64,000 nt of DNA from Streptomyces sp. NBC_00654 (GCF_026341775.1 NZ_JAPEOB010000002.1:2356001-2420000), one strand, 5' to 3'; positions 54,825 through 64,000 are shown, numbered from the stretch's first letter. Notes: a model not told the origin generated them from the sequence alone. Translations and numbers: made by a program.

Positions 54825-55826
54825 ATGTCGAAGATCAAGCCCAGCCAGGGCGCCCCGTACGCACGCATCATGGGCGTGGGCGGCTACCGCCCCACCCGTG
54901 TCGTGCCGAACGAGGTGATCCTCGAAACGATCGACTCGTCCGACGAGTGGATCCGCTCGCGCTCCGGCATCGCCACCCGTCACTGGGCCTCCGACGAGGA
55001 GACCGTGGCCGCGATGTCCATCGAGGCCTCGGGCAAGGCCATCGCCGACGCGGGGATCACGCCCGAGCAGATCGGCGCGGTCATCGTCTCCACCGTCTCG
55101 CACTTCAAGCAGACGCCGGCCATCGCCACCGAGATCGCCCACAGGATCGGCGCGGGCAAGCCCGCCGCCTTCGACATCTCGGCCGGCTGCGCGGGCTTCG
55201 GCTACGGCCTGACGCTCGCCAAGGGCATGATCGTCGAAGGCTCGGCGGAGTACGTCCTGGTGATCGGCGTGGAGCGGCTCAGCGACCTCACCGACCTGGA
55301 GGACCGCGCGACGGCCTTCCTGTTCGGCGACGGCGCGGGTGCCGTGATCGTCGGCCCCTCCAAGGTGCCGGCCATCGGCCCCACGGTCTGGGGCTCCGAG
55401 GGCGACAAGTCCGAGACCATCAAGCAGACCGTGGCCTGGGACGATTTCCACACGACGCGTCCGGAGAAGTTCCCGGCCATCACGCAGGAGGGTCAGGCGG
55501 TCTTCCGCTGGGCCGTCTTCGAGATGGCGAAGGTGGCCCAGCAGGCGCTGGACGCGGCCGGGATCGCACCGGAAGACCTGGACGTCTTCATTCCGCACCA
55601 GGCCAACATGCGGATCATCGACTCGATGGTGAAGACCTTGAAGCTGCCGGAGCACGTCACGGTCGCCCGTGACGTGGAAACCACCGGCAACACGTCCGCC
55701 GCCTCGATTCCGCTCGCAATGGAGCGGCTCCTGGCGACCGGTCGGGCGAAGAGCGGCGACACCGCGCTCGTCATCGGCTTCGGGGCGGGTCTCGTCTACG
55801 CCGCGACGGTCGTTACCCTCCCCTAG
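54825..55826 (+). CDS. fabH: beta-ketoacyl-ACP synthase III
   Basis: A 333 aa condensing enzyme that starts fatty acid chains from acyl-CoA and malonyl-ACP. The Cys-His-Asn triad is C122 (ISAGCAGF), PHQANMRI and TTGNTSAAS. Actinobacterial FabH takes branched starters such as isobutyryl-CoA. The start ATG follows AGGAGCCCGAGAGC. It lies between fabD and acpP. Confidence 0.96.
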   Translation: MSKIKPSQGAPYARIMGVGGYRPTRVVPNEVILETIDSSDEWIRSRSGIATRHWASDEETVAAMSIEASGKAIADAGITPEQIGAVIVSTVSHFKQTPAIATEIAHRIGAGKPAAFDISAGCAGFGYGLTLAKGMIVEGSAEYVLVIGVERLSDLTDLEDRATAFLFGDGAGAVIVGPSKVPAIGPTVWGSEGDKSETIKQTVAWDDFHTTRPEKFPAITQEGQAVFRWAVFEMAKVAQQALDAAGIAPEDLDVFIPHQANMRIIDSMVKTLKLPEHVTVARDVETTGNTSAASIPLAMERLLATGRAKSGDTALVIGFGAGLVYAATVVTLP

Positions 55827-55889
55827 GCACACCGGACCTTTTGGTCCGGTCACCCGAACCCTGAAGAAAACCATCGAAGGAGCGCCAAC

Positions 55890-56138
55890 ATGGCCGCCAC
55901 CCAGGAAGAGATCGTCACCGGTCTCGCCGACATCGTCAACGAGATCGCCGGTATCCCGGTCGAGGACGTCCAGCTGGACAAGTCCTTCACCGACGACCTG
56001 GACGTCGACTCGCTGTCCATGGTCGAGGTCGTCGTCGCCGCCGAAGAGCGCTTCGATGTCAAGATCCCCGACGAGGACGTCAAGAACCTCAAGACGGTCG
56101 GCGACGCTGCCGACTACATCCTGAAGCACCAGGGCTGA
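55890..56138 (+). CDS. acpP: acyl carrier protein
   Basis: An 82 aa acidic four-helix protein with the phosphopantetheine Ser S41 in DLDVDSLSMVEVVVA. It carries growing chains between the Fab enzymes. The gene has a GAAGGAGCG site. Spacing of 63 bp after fabH and 79 bp before fabF fits one operon. Confidence 0.97.
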   Translation: MAATQEEIVTGLADIVNEIAGIPVEDVQLDKSFTDDLDVDSLSMVEVVVAAEERFDVKIPDEDVKNLKTVGDAADYILKHQG

Positions 56139-56217
56139 TCCAGCCCCGGTTCGTGTGTCGCCACCCGGCGGTGGCGCCGCTGATTCACGACCCTCTACAC
56201 GTGGAGAAGATTTTCCA

Positions 56218-57480
56218 GTGATCCCGACCAATCGCACCGTGGTCGTCACCGGTATCGGCGCAACCACTCCGCTGGGTGGCGACTCCGCATCGACCTGGGA
56301 AGGTCTGATGGCCGGCCGGTCCGGCGTCAAGCCCCTCGAAGGCGAGCGTTTCGCCGAACTGCCCGTCCGGATCGCCGCCCTCGCGGCCGTCGACCCGGGC
56401 GATGTTCTGCCCCGTCCGCTCGCCCGCAAACTGGACCGCTCGGCGCAGTTCGCGCTGATCGCGGCCCGCGAGGCGTGGACGGACGCCGGCTTCACCGGTA
56501 AGGCCGGTGAGGACGAGAAGGTCCGCCCCGAGCGTCTGGGTACGGTCATCGCCTCCGGCATCGGCGGCGTGATCACCCTGCTCGACCAGTACGACGTGCT
56601 GAAGGAGAAGGGCGTACGCCGCGTCTCCCCGCACACCGTTCCGATGCTCATGCCCAACGGCCCGGCCGCCAACGTCGGCCTGGAGGTCAACGCCCAGGCC
56701 GGTGTCCACACCCCGGTCTCCGCCTGCGCCTCGGGCGCCGAGGCCATCGGGTACGCCGTCGAGATGATCCGCACCGGCCGTGCCGACGTGGTCGTCGCCG
56801 GTGGCACGGAGGCGGCGATCCACCCGCTGCCGATCGCCGCGTTCGCCAACATGATGGCGATGTCCAAGAGCAACGACGAGCCCGAGAAGGCCTCGCGCCC
56901 GTACGACACGGCCCGCGACGGCTTCGTCCTCGGCGAGGGCGCCGGTGTCGTCGTCCTGGAGTCCGCGGAGCACGCCGCCGCGCGTGGCGCCAGGGTCTAC
57001 TGCGAGGTGCTGGGCCAGGGGCTGTCCGCGGACGCCCACCACATCGCGCAGCCCGAGCCCACCGGGCGCGGCATCGCCGCCGCGATGCAGAACCTGCTCG
57101 ACTCGACGGACCTCAAGCCGTCCGAGGTCGTTCACCTCAACGCACACGCCACGTCGACCCCGCAGGGTGACATCGCCGAGATCAAGGCCCTGCGCAAGGT
57201 CCTGGGCGACGATCTCGACCATGTCGCGATCTCCGCGACCAAGTCGATGACCGGTCACCTGCTCGGTGGCGCGGGCGGCATCGAGACCGTCGCGACGGTC
57301 CTGGCGCTGTACAACCGGATGGCCCCGCCGACCATCAACGTCGAGCACCTCGACGACGCGGTGGAGGCGGACGTCGTCCGTGACAAGCCGCGCCCGCTGC
57401 CCGAGGGGCCGATCGCCGCGATCAACAACTCGTTCGGATTCGGCGGCCACAACGTGGTCCTGGCGTTCCGTTCGGTCTGA
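56218..57480 (+). CDS. fabF: beta-ketoacyl-ACP synthase II
   Basis: A 420 aa elongation condensing enzyme with C170 (TPVSACASGAEA), the two His residues in LNAHATSTPQGD and KSMTGHLLGGAGG, and the gatekeeper region NSFGFGGHN. It extends acyl-ACP with malonyl-ACP in the same operon. The start is GTG, 11 bases after GGAG. A perfect hairpin follows. Confidence 0.96.
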   Translation: MIPTNRTVVVTGIGATTPLGGDSASTWEGLMAGRSGVKPLEGERFAELPVRIAALAAVDPGDVLPRPLARKLDRSAQFALIAAREAWTDAGFTGKAGEDEKVRPERLGTVIASGIGGVITLLDQYDVLKEKGVRRVSPHTVPMLMPNGPAANVGLEVNAQAGVHTPVSACASGAEAIGYAVEMIRTGRADVVVAGGTEAAIHPLPIAAFANMMAMSKSNDEPEKASRPYDTARDGFVLGEGAGVVVLESAEHAAARGARVYCEVLGQGLSADAHHIAQPEPTGRGIAAAMQNLLDSTDLKPSEVVHLNAHATSTPQGDIAEIKALRKVLGDDLDHVAISATKSMTGHLLGGAGGIETVATVLALYNRMAPPTINVEHLDDAVEADVVRDKPRPLPEGPIAAINNSFGFGGHNVVLAFRSV

Positions 57481-57490
57481 CGCACCCGCG

Positions 57491-57543
57491 TACACGGCTG
57501 TGGCCCGCCTCCCCGGTCCGGGGAGGCGGGCCACAGCCGTGTA
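57491..57543. terminator. perfect 24-bp hairpin after the fab operon
   Basis: Arms of 24 bp (57491-57514 and 57520-57543) around a five-base GGTCC loop, each including CTGTGGCCCGCCTCCCC or its complement. It lies between fabF and the convergent DUF3145 gene, so it can end both. Confidence 0.85.
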
Positions 57544-57549
57544 CGGCTC

Positions 57550-58044
57550 TCACACCACCTGGTGCAGCCAGCGGACGGGCGCGCCCTCCCCGGCGTGCCG
57601 GAAGGACTCCAGCTCGTCGTCCCAGGGCTTGCCGAGGAGCTTGGCGATCTCCGCCTCCAGATCGCTCTCGCCGCGCACGGAGCGGGCCAGTGCGGCCCGC
57701 AGCCGGTCCTCCGGGACCAGGATGTCCCCGTGCATGCCGGTGACGGCGTGGAAGATGCCCAGCTCGGGGGTGGAGCTGTAGCGCTCGCCCTCGGCGGTGG
57801 GAGACGGCTCGGCGGTCACCTCGAAGCGCAGCAGATCCCAGCCCCGGAGCGCCGAGGCGAGCTGCGAGGCGGTGCCGGGCCGGCCCTTCCAGGAGAATTC
57901 GGACCGCCAGGTGCCGGGGGCGGCCGGCTGTCTGATCCAGTCGAGCTGGACCCGCACACCGAGGACACCCGCTACCGCCCACTCGACATGTGGGCACAGC
58001 GCGCGCGGTGCGGAGTGAACGTACAGGACTCCACGTGTCGTCAC
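57550..58044 (-). CDS. DUF3145 protein
   Basis: A 164 aa actinobacterial conserved protein: TRGVLYVHSAPRALCPHVEW, then VQLDWIRQPAAPGTWRSEF, and FHAVTGMHGDILVPEDRLRA. The family is restricted to actinobacteria and sits next to fabF in Streptomyces. The function is unknown. It converges with fabF over the hairpin. Confidence 0.9.
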   Translation of the reverse strand: MTTRGVLYVHSAPRALCPHVEWAVAGVLGVRVQLDWIRQPAAPGTWRSEFSWKGRPGTASQLASALRGWDLLRFEVTAEPSPTAEGERYSSTPELGIFHAVTGMHGDILVPEDRLRAALARSVRGESDLEAEIAKLLGKPWDDELESFRHAGEGAPVRWLHQVV

Positions 58045-58416
58045 CGGGACCTCCAGTGTGGGACGAGGTACGCCTTCCCCAGCGGCCTCATACCCGTACC
58101 GTCTCTTTTCGGCCAGTTACCGAGGTTGTCATCAGTAAACAGCATCGGGAGTTAATCTCCTGAAAAGGGACAGTATGTGACGTGAGGTAATTGCCGGAGC
58201 CCCCCACGCGTACGCGGGTGGACTGGGCGTCACTGGTTCGACGGGGAAAAGCTACCGTGCGCCGGGGCCGGACGTGTGACGTACCGTCGGTCCGGGGCCC
58301 ATGAATCACCAAGCTTTCACCCGGCAGGGCGCGCACGCCCGTGACCTGGGGCTGCGGGCTTTGCCGGGGGGCTTGACCAGAGGCATAAACCAATGGATGA
58401 CCCGAGAGGACCAGGG
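58045..58416. other. divergent intergenic region between DUF3145 and the SGNH lipoprotein
   Basis: AT-richer sequence around 58120-58190 (GGGAGTTAATCTCC, a 14-bp imperfect dyad) suggests promoters and perhaps an operator. No gene is visible. Confidence 0.45.
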
Positions 58417-59340
58417 ATGCCGGAGCGTGCGATACGCCCTCGTTCGCGTACTGCGGCCGTCATGTTGACGGCGGCGTCGTTGCTCGGTGCCGTCGCGCTG
58501 GCCGGCTGCACCAGTGGCCCGGATCAGACCGCGAAAAACACACCGGCCGCGTCGCGCGCGGGCTCTCCCTCTCCCTCCCCCACCCCTGACTGGAATCGCC
58601 GTCCGGCGTCCGTCGCGGCCGTGGGTGACTCCATCACGCGGGGTTTCGACGCCTGTTCGGTGCTGGCCGACTGCCCCGAGGTGTCCTGGGCGACCGGCAC
58701 GGACGACGGGGTGCGCAGTCTCGCGGTGCGGCTGCTCGGCGCATCGAAGGCCGCCGCGAGCAGCTGGAACCACGCGGTGTCGGGGGCCCGGATCGCCCAG
58801 TTGCCCGAGCAGATGGCGCTGGCGGCGAAGGAGAAGCCGGAGCTGGTGACCGTGATGATCGGCGCCAACGACGCCTGCCGGGACTCGGCCGCGGTCATGA
58901 CCCCGGTGGCGGACTTCCGGGCGTCGTTCGAGGCGTCGATGCGTCAGCTGCGCGCCACGGCGCCGAAGGCGCAGGTGTATGTGTCGAGCGTGCCGGATCT
59001 CAAGCGGCTGTGGTCCACCGGGCGGACCAACGAGCTCGGCAAGCAGATCTGGAAGCTCGGGATCTGCAAGTCGATGCTGGGCGACGCGGACAGCATGGAC
59101 GCGGCGGACGTGGCCCGGCGGGACGCGGTGCAGGACCGGGTGGTCGCGTACAACGACGTGCTGCGCGACGTCTGCGCGAAGGACCGGCGCTGCCGGTACG
59201 ACGGCGGGGCGGTCTTCGACTACCGGTTCACCGGTGAGCAGCTCAGCCAGTGGGACTGGTTCCACCCGGGACGGGACGGACAGGCCAGGCTGGCAGAAAT
59301 CGCCTACCGCAACGTTACGGCCGGCGAGCCTCCGGCGTAG
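58417..59340 (+). CDS. SGNH/GDSL hydrolase lipoprotein
   Basis: A 307 aa exported esterase. The signal ends in the lipobox LGAVALAGC, then a Ser/Pro linker, block I VAAVGDSITRGFD with the nucleophile Ser, block III IGANDAC, and block V WDWFHPGRDG with the Asp-x-x-His pair. It would hydrolyse esters outside the membrane. The preferred start 58417 has GAGAGGACCAGGG; an ATG at 58393 adds eight residues. Confidence 0.9.
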   Translation: MPERAIRPRSRTAAVMLTAASLLGAVALAGCTSGPDQTAKNTPAASRAGSPSPSPTPDWNRRPASVAAVGDSITRGFDACSVLADCPEVSWATGTDDGVRSLAVRLLGASKAAASSWNHAVSGARIAQLPEQMALAAKEKPELVTVMIGANDACRDSAAVMTPVADFRASFEASMRQLRATAPKAQVYVSSVPDLKRLWSTGRTNELGKQIWKLGICKSMLGDADSMDAADVARRDAVQDRVVAYNDVLRDVCAKDRRCRYDGGAVFDYRFTGEQLSQWDWFHPGRDGQARLAEIAYRNVTAGEPPA

Positions 59341-59351
59341 GGTCCGGGATC

Positions 59352-60383
59352 ATGACGACGGGCAGGCCCACGGCCATACGGACGGAAGACTTCGGCGCGC
59401 TCGCGGACGGCACCGATGTCCGGCGCTGGACCCTGGAGCGGGACGGGACGCGGGTGCGCGTGCTGACCTACGGCGCGATCGTGCAGTCGGTCGAGGTGCC
59501 GGGCCGGGACGGCACCCGGACCGGGGTGGCGCTCGGGCTGCCGGACGTCGCATCGTACGAGAAGTTCCCGGGGCCGTATCTCGGGGCGCTGGTCGGGCGG
59601 TACGCGAACCGGATCGCGGGCGCCGGGTTCGTCCTGGACGGCACGGCGCACCGGGTGACGCGCAACGAGGGCCGCAACCATGTGCACGGCGGCACGCGCG
59701 GCTTCGACAAGCGTGTGTGGCGGGCCAGGGAGGTCCCGGACGGGGTGGAGCTCTCCTTGGTCGCCGAGGACGGCGAGGAGGGCTTTCCCGGGCGGCTCGC
59801 GCTCTCGGTGACGTACAGCCTGGACGAGGGCGGGGCACTGCGGATCGGGTACCGGGCGACGACCGACGCCCCGACGGTGCTGAACCTCACGAGCCACACC
59901 TACTGGAATCTGGCGGGCGCCGACAGCGGCAGCGCGCTCGGGCAGCAGCTGCGGATCGCGGCCGGGCACATCACCCCGGTGGACGGTGAGGCGGTGCCGA
60001 CGGGCGAACTCGCGCCGGTGGCGGGGACCCGGTTCGACTTCCGCCGGACGCGGGTGGTGGGCGCGGGGTACGACCACAACTTCGTGCTGGACCGGGCCCC
60101 GGCGAAGACCTTCGCCGGGGAGGCTCCCGCAGGGGAGGCCTTCGCGGCGGAGCTGTACGACGCGTGGTCGGGGCGGGTGCTGACCGTCCGCACGACGGAG
60201 CCGGGGCTCCAGCTGTACACCGCCGACCACTTCGACGGTCAGCCGTTCGGGCCGTGCGCCGGGATCGCGCTGGAGACCCAGCACTTCCCGGACTCCCCGA
60301 ACCGTCCGGAGTTCCCGAGCACGGTGCTCCGGCCGGGCGAGGAGTTCGTGTCGAGCACCGTGTACGGGTTCTCGGCGCGCTGA
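59352..60383 (+). CDS. aldose 1-epimerase
   Basis: A 343 aa mutarotase of the GalM family. Active-site residues are visible: RNHVHGGTRGFDK, NLTSHTYWNLAG (proton donor His) and the base Glu in GIALETQHFPDSPN. It equilibrates alpha and beta hexoses. The gene is 11 bases downstream of the SGNH gene and probably cotranscribed. Its stop lies in a 20-bp sequence repeated beyond the IS110 element. Confidence 0.93.
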   Translation: MTTGRPTAIRTEDFGALADGTDVRRWTLERDGTRVRVLTYGAIVQSVEVPGRDGTRTGVALGLPDVASYEKFPGPYLGALVGRYANRIAGAGFVLDGTAHRVTRNEGRNHVHGGTRGFDKRVWRAREVPDGVELSLVAEDGEEGFPGRLALSVTYSLDEGGALRIGYRATTDAPTVLNLTSHTYWNLAGADSGSALGQQLRIAAGHITPVDGEAVPTGELAPVAGTRFDFRRTRVVGAGYDHNFVLDRAPAKTFAGEAPAGEAFAAELYDAWSGRVLTVRTTEPGLQLYTADHFDGQPFGPCAGIALETQHFPDSPNRPEFPSTVLRPGEEFVSSTVYGFSAR

Positions 60384-60398
60384 CCCGGGCGCGGGGGG
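60379..60398. repeat. 20-bp direct repeat, left copy, at IS110 insertion site
   Basis: GCTGACCCGGGCGCGGGGGG recurs at 61943-61962. It contains the epimerase stop codon. A run of 11 G follows. It marks the site where the IS110 element entered. Confidence 0.75.
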
Positions 60399-60459
60399 GG
60401 GGGTGTCTCTATGTCGTTCGTCAAGGATGTGGCGCCGGGTATGAGGCTGTTTGGGATGG

Positions 60460-61675
60460 TTATGCGGCGAGGGTGACGGTGGGGGTTCGAGACTCGTAGA
60501 AGGTGCCGTCCCGGAGCATGGCGAAGAGGACACTGATGCGTTGACGGGCGAGGCGGAGGAGGGCTTGGGTGTGGGTTTTGCCGCGGGCGCGTTGCCGGTC
60601 GTAGTAGGTGCGCGAGGCCGGGTCGGCGTTCATGCAGGCGAATGCGGAGAGGAACATGGCGCGTTTGAGCTGCCGGTTTCCGCCTCTGGGTGCGTGTTCG
60701 CCGTGGATCGAGGTCCCCGACGATTTTGTCGTCGGGGCGAGGCCGGCGTAAGAGGCGAGGTTGGGCGGCGCTGGGGAAGCCGGTGCCGTCGCCGACGGTG
60801 ACCAGAAGGACGGCGGCGGTCCTGACTCCGACTCCGGGCATCGAGGTCAGGACCGGATGAAGAGGGTGGGCCTCCAGCAGGGTGCTGATCTGGGCTTCCA
60901 GTGCCCGGCGCTGGTCATGGACCGCGGCGAGCGAGGCGGCCAGCGACGGGATCACGATGTCGAGGGTGCCCGTGCCGGGAACAACGACGGTCTGCTCGTC
61001 GAGAGCGTCGAAGACCTCGTCGATCAGCCTCTGCGCCATCCGCGGGGCCTTGGGCCGGATCAGCTCGACGAGTCTGCGGCGGCCTGCTTTCCGCAGGGCG
61101 GCCGGAGATCCGTGGCGTTCCAGCAGCCAGGTGACGGCCCGGTGGTCCAACCGGGGCCCCAGCACGCGCTCGAGGCTGGGGTGGAACTGGGTGAGCAGGC
61201 CGCGTATCCGGTTGGAGGTCCGGGTGGCCTCGGCTGCGAGGTCCTGGTCGAAACCGGTCAGGACCGTGAGCTCGGCGGTGATCTCGTCGGTCAGCTCAAG
61301 CGAACGCAGGGTGTGAGGCATCGTCCGGGCCGCGTCCGCGATCACCGCCGCGTCCTTCGCGTCCGTTTTCGCCTCGCCCGGATACAGATCAGCGATTCGG
61401 CGCATCGCGAGTCCGGGCAGGTAAGCGACCTCGCAGCCCGCGTCGCGGGCGACGGTCAGCGGCAGGGCACCGATGGACGCGGGCTGGTCCACGATCACCA
61501 GCACAGTGCCGAACTTGGCTTTGAGCTTGTCGAAGACGGCCCGCAGCTTGGGTTCGCTGTTGGGCATCGGCTTGTCGAAGACCTTCTTCCCGGCTGGGGT
61601 GAGCCCGTGACCGTGATGGGCGGTCTTGCCGACGTCCATCCCGAGGAAGACGCCCACGCCTTCGGTGTCGAACAT
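60460..61675 (-). pseudogene. IS110-family transposase with a one-base frameshift
   Basis: The N-terminal RuvC-like domain has FLGMDVGKTAHHGHG, VIVDQPASIGALPL and GEAKTDAKDAAVIADA, the DEDD residues. The middle is helical; MPGVGVRTAAVLLVTVGDG starts the Transposase_20 domain. An extra A at 60761-60762 shifts the frame after FPSAA; the other frame continues through GEHAPRGGNRQLKRAMFLSA with the serine domain to TAA at 60460. Without it a 404 aa protein results. Confidence 0.8.
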
Positions 61676-61942
61676 CGCACCCTCTCCAGGTCGTTGACCG
61701 TGCCGGCCTCGGCAGTGGCACCGTGCTCGCGCATCCACGTTATGCAGACCTGCCGCCCACGTCTCTGCCCGGCATTGCGCCGGACCGGGCGGTGGCCGGG
61801 TCTCTCATCAGCGTCTCCGACGGCACCCCCAGGCCCGGCGACACCACCCCCCAGGTCATCCGTTCGACAGAGGGGACACAGTCATACCGGGCCCGGAGGC
61901 CAGCGGCCCCATTGCAGGACCGCGAAAAACATAACGGGGGGG
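61676..61942 (-). other. noncoding leader of the IS110 element, possible bridge RNA
   Basis: Between the element's left end and the transposase start lies about 265 bp without a credible gene. IS110-group elements encode a structured bridge RNA here that pairs with target and donor DNA. Several short GC-rich inverted repeats are present. No RNA was modelled, so this is placement only. Confidence 0.35.
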
Positions 61943-61962
61943 GCTGACCCGGGCGCGGGGGG
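61943..61962. repeat. 20-bp direct repeat, right copy
   Basis: Identical to 60379-60398. The native sequence after the epimerase stop continues from here. Confidence 0.75.
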
Positions 61963-61977
61963 CGAACGGGCTCTGGT

Positions 61978-62000
61978 GCGCCGCGCCGTGCGCGCGGCGC
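61978..62000. terminator. hairpin that probably ended the epimerase transcript
   Basis: GCGCCGCGC pairs with GCGCGGCGC around a five-base loop. Before insertion it lay about 30 bases after the epimerase stop; the IS now separates them. Confidence 0.5.
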
Positions 62001-62171
62001 GCGTCCACGGGATCACGGTGCGACGCCCCCCGGTATGCGCCTCGGCGGATGGGTTGACCAGGGCTCATGCCATAGCAAGAAAGATCGACGAGGATCCCCT
62101 GCGGGTGATTTACAGCGGGTAGGGCGCGTTTTCGTGCGCGGGCGCAGTGCGGGGACGCCAGGGTGAACCGT

Positions 62172-64000
62172 ATGCGTAACTCCTTTACCGATTCCCCCAC
62201 TTCCGGCTCCTCCTCCCCCAACTCCTCCCCGGAGAAGCCCTCTCGGCGCCGGGTGGTCGCCGGAGCGGCCGCCGGGGCCGCGGCCCTCGCCGCGACCTCC
62301 ACGAGCGCCGTACCCGCCGCCGCGGCCCCGGCCGGGGCCACCGGGTCGGCCCCCGCGACCCCGGCCGCGCCGGCGGCGCCCCGCGCCGACTGGGCCGACT
62401 GTCTCACCGTGGCCCGCGCGATCCTGGTGCGGGACGAGAACGACAAGCCGCTGGTCCCCCGTTACCGCGACGTCCTGCTGGGCAAGGGCCTGCCCCGGTC
62501 CCGCAACGGTGCCAAGAAGGTGCTGATCATCGGCGCCGGACCGGCCGGGCTGACCGCGGCGCATCTGCTGCGCGAGGCCGGGCACACGGTCACCGTCATC
62601 GAGGCGAACGGCAACCGGGTCGGCGGCCGGATCAAGACCTTCCGCGCGGGCGGGCACGAGAACGCGAAGGCGCCCTTCGCCGACCCGAAGCAGTACGCCG
62701 AGGCCGGGGCGATGCGCATCCCGGACAGCCACCCGCTGGTCACCGGCCTGATCGACAGCTTCGATCTGAAGCGCCGCCGCTTCCACCTGGTCGATGTGGA
62801 CGGCGACGGCCGGGCCGCCAACCGCACCTGGATCCACGTCAACGGCCTCCGGGTCCGCCGCGCCGACTACGCGAAGAAGCCGCAGGCGGTCAACCGCTCC
62901 TTCGGGGTCCCCGCGAAGTTCGAGGACAGGACCGCCTCCCAGATCGTGCGGGAGGCCTTCGCGCCCGTACGCGAGAAGATCGACGGCAAGGACGGCGCGA
63001 ACCTGGTCAAGGGCTGGGCGGAGGTGATCCACGAGTACGGGCACTGGTCGATGTTCCGCTTCCTGACCGAGGCGGCCAGGCTCGACGAGCGCACCATCGA
63101 CCTCATCGGCACGGTCGAGAACATGACCTCGCGGCTCCATCTCGCCTTTGTGCACAGCTTCATCGGGGCCTCGCTGATCAGCCCGGACACGGCGTTCTTC
63201 GAGCTGCCCGACGGCACGTCCAAGCTGGTCGACGCGATGTACGGGCGGGTGAAGGACCTGGTGCGGCTGGACCGCCGGGCCACCCGGATCAGCCATGGAC
63301 CGGACGGGGTCAGCGTCGAGACGGTCTCGGAGGGACGCGACGGGCCGGTGGTGCGGGAGACGTTCACCGGCAACCGGGCGATCATCACCGTGCCGTTCTC
63401 CGGCCTGCGCCACATCCCGGTGCGGCCGCTCATGTCGTACGGCAAGCGGCGGGCCGTCACCGAGATCCACTACGACGCGGCGACCAAGGTGCTCCTCGAA
63501 TTCAGCATGCGCTGGTGGGAGTTCGAGGAGAAGGACTGGAAGAAGCAGCTGGAGCGGGTCCGCCCGGGACTGTACGACGCCTACCGGCTCGGCCGCGCGC
63601 CCGCCGACGGTTCGCTGCTCGGCGCCCACCCCGCCGTACCGCCCGGACATGTCCCGGACGGCCAGCGCGTGCACTACGCCGCGTGCCGGGCCACCGCCCG
63701 CAACCAGCCCGAGGCGGCCCATGTCATCGGCGGCGGCTCGGTGACCGACAACCCCAACCGCTTCATGTTCCAGCCCTCCTACCCCGTCGACCGCAGCCCC
63801 GGCGGCGTCGTCCTCGCCTCCTACAGCTGGGCCGACGACGCCCTGAAGTGGGACTCGCTGGACGACGACGAGCGCTACCCGCGCGCCCTGGCCGGGATGC
63901 AGGAGGTCTACGGGCAGCGCATCGAGGTCTTCTACACGGGCGTGGGCCGCACCCAGTCGTGGATGCGTGACCCGTACGCGTACGGCGAGGCGTCCGTACT
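62172..64000 (+). CDS. flavin monoamine/L-amino acid oxidase, Tat-exported (3' end beyond window)
   Basis: At least 609 residues are visible. A twin-arginine signal ([13 protein letters not shown], then Ala-rich segment) is followed by a linker and the FAD dinucleotide fold [20 protein letters not shown] with the acidic [13 protein letters not shown]. Later regions include [13 protein letters not shown], typical of L-amino acid oxidases, and [12 protein letters not shown]. It oxidises amines or amino acids, releasing H2O2, outside the cell. GTG 62163 is an alternative start. The C-terminal substrate/FAD end is cut off. Confidence 0.9.
   Translation, partial: MRNSFTDSPTSGSSSPNSSPEKPSRRRVVAGAAAGAAALAATSTSAVPAAAAPAGATGSAPATPAAPAAPRADWADCLTVARAILVRDENDKPLVPRYRDVLLGKGLPRSRNGAKKVLIIGAGPAGLTAAHLLREAGHTVTVIEANGNRVGGRIKTFRAGGHENAKAPFADPKQYAEAGAMRIPDSHPLVTGLIDSFDLKRRRFHLVDVDGDGRAANRTWIHVNGLRVRRADYAKKPQAVNRSFGVPAKFEDRTASQIVREAFAPVREKIDGKDGANLVKGWAEVIHEYGHWSMFRFLTEAARLDERTIDLIGTVENMTSRLHLAFVHSFIGASLISPDTAFFELPDGTSKLVDAMYGRVKDLVRLDRRATRISHGPDGVSVETVSEGRDGPVVRETFTGNRAIITVPFSGLRHIPVRPLMSYGKRRAVTEIHYDAATKVLLEFSMRWWEFEEKDWKKQLERVRPGLYDAYRLGRAPADGSLLGAHPAVPPGHVPDGQRVHYAACRATARNQPEAAHVIGGGSVTDNPNRFMFQPSYPVDRSPGGVVLASYSWADDALKWDSLDDDERYPRALAGMQEVYGQRIEVFYTGVGRTQSWMRDPYAYGEASV

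Larger units (their letters stand above)
60399..61942 (-). mobile_element. IS110-family insertion sequence, about 1.54 kb
   Basis: The element lies between the 20-bp direct repeats and carries one DEDD-type transposase on the minus strand, no terminal inverted repeats, and about 265 bp of noncoding DNA before the gene. Exact ends inside the G-runs cannot be fixed. Confidence 0.8.

Noticed and set aside
54786..56909. A 707-codon minus-strand frame over fabH, acpP and fabF
   Set aside because: Antisense shadow of three well-identified genes.
60239..61738. A 499 aa transposase
   Set aside because: The last third is out of frame after the extra A and reads antisense into the epimerase gene.
62013..63722. 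A 569-codon minus-strand frame over the amine oxidase
   Set aside because: Antisense shadow of a gene with clear FAD motifs.

Overview
The window is high-GC actinobacterial DNA. Its gene content and order point to Streptomyces: fasR-fabD-fabH-acpP-fabF, a homodimeric pyruvate dehydrogenase E1, a tellurite-type (ter) stress cluster, DUF5753/DUF6879 regulators, GTG starts and GTGA/ATGA couplings. From memory the aceE-to-fab part matches the S. coelicolor SCO2371-SCO2390 neighbourhood; no search was run.

Layout. 1-13.1 kb is ordinary chromosome: a truncated MFS exporter, a peptidoglycan-binding-domain membrane protein, an HAD phosphatase, a UPF0014 permease, a secreted HNH nuclease, a PhoD-like phosphatase, a DoxX protein behind a candidate iron box, a SodC-like protein, a DedA protein, an AraC regulator divergent from an MFS pump, and a nitronate monooxygenase-like enzyme. 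13.5-21.1 kb is accessory. It holds an XRE(DUF5753)-DUF6879-87 aa locus facing three translationally coupled small genes. Next come two nested IS5-type elements; the older one encloses a small non-transposase gene. A 3-kb relic of a pSAM2-like integrative element follows, inserted in tRNA-Val. The relic keeps decayed rep, xis and int, both att repeats, and a cargo HNH protein with a ScoMcrA-like head domain.

21.3-34.3 kb holds a frameshifted DUF4097 lipoprotein, a coiled-coil membrane protein, a DUF4383 protein, an FmdB zinc ribbon, and the ter cluster. The ter cluster pairs a nucleotide/RNA-type module (HAD; a PRTase-TRSP-StiP-PELOTA fusion; a CitE-like aldolase) with three TerD-type proteins, a TerA-like protein and a DUF475 membrane protein. 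34.5-42 kb carries a peroxiredoxin, DUF3052, aceE, a secreted I36-type inhibitor and a divergent MFS/TetR pair.

42.2-49.3 kb holds two paralogous DUF1023 hydrolases, a DUF4429/SHOCT protein, a NarL-type two-component system and an acyltransferase-3 protein; a recurring motif lies upstream of the sensor gene and of the second hydrolase. 49.4-52.5 kb has MerR plus aldo/keto reductase, a serine hydrolase and a pirin. 52.6-57.5 kb is the type II fatty acid synthase operon, closed by a perfect 24-bp hairpin. The right end has DUF3145, an SGNH lipoprotein, an aldose epimerase, an IS110 element with a broken transposase placed between the epimerase and its hairpin, and a Tat-exported flavin amine oxidase cut by the window edge.

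The best leads for something new are the IS-enclosed gene, the HNH protein in the relic element, the small-gene locus with its TGTGC cluster, the PRTase-StiP fusion, and the IS110 leader as a possible bridge RNA source.
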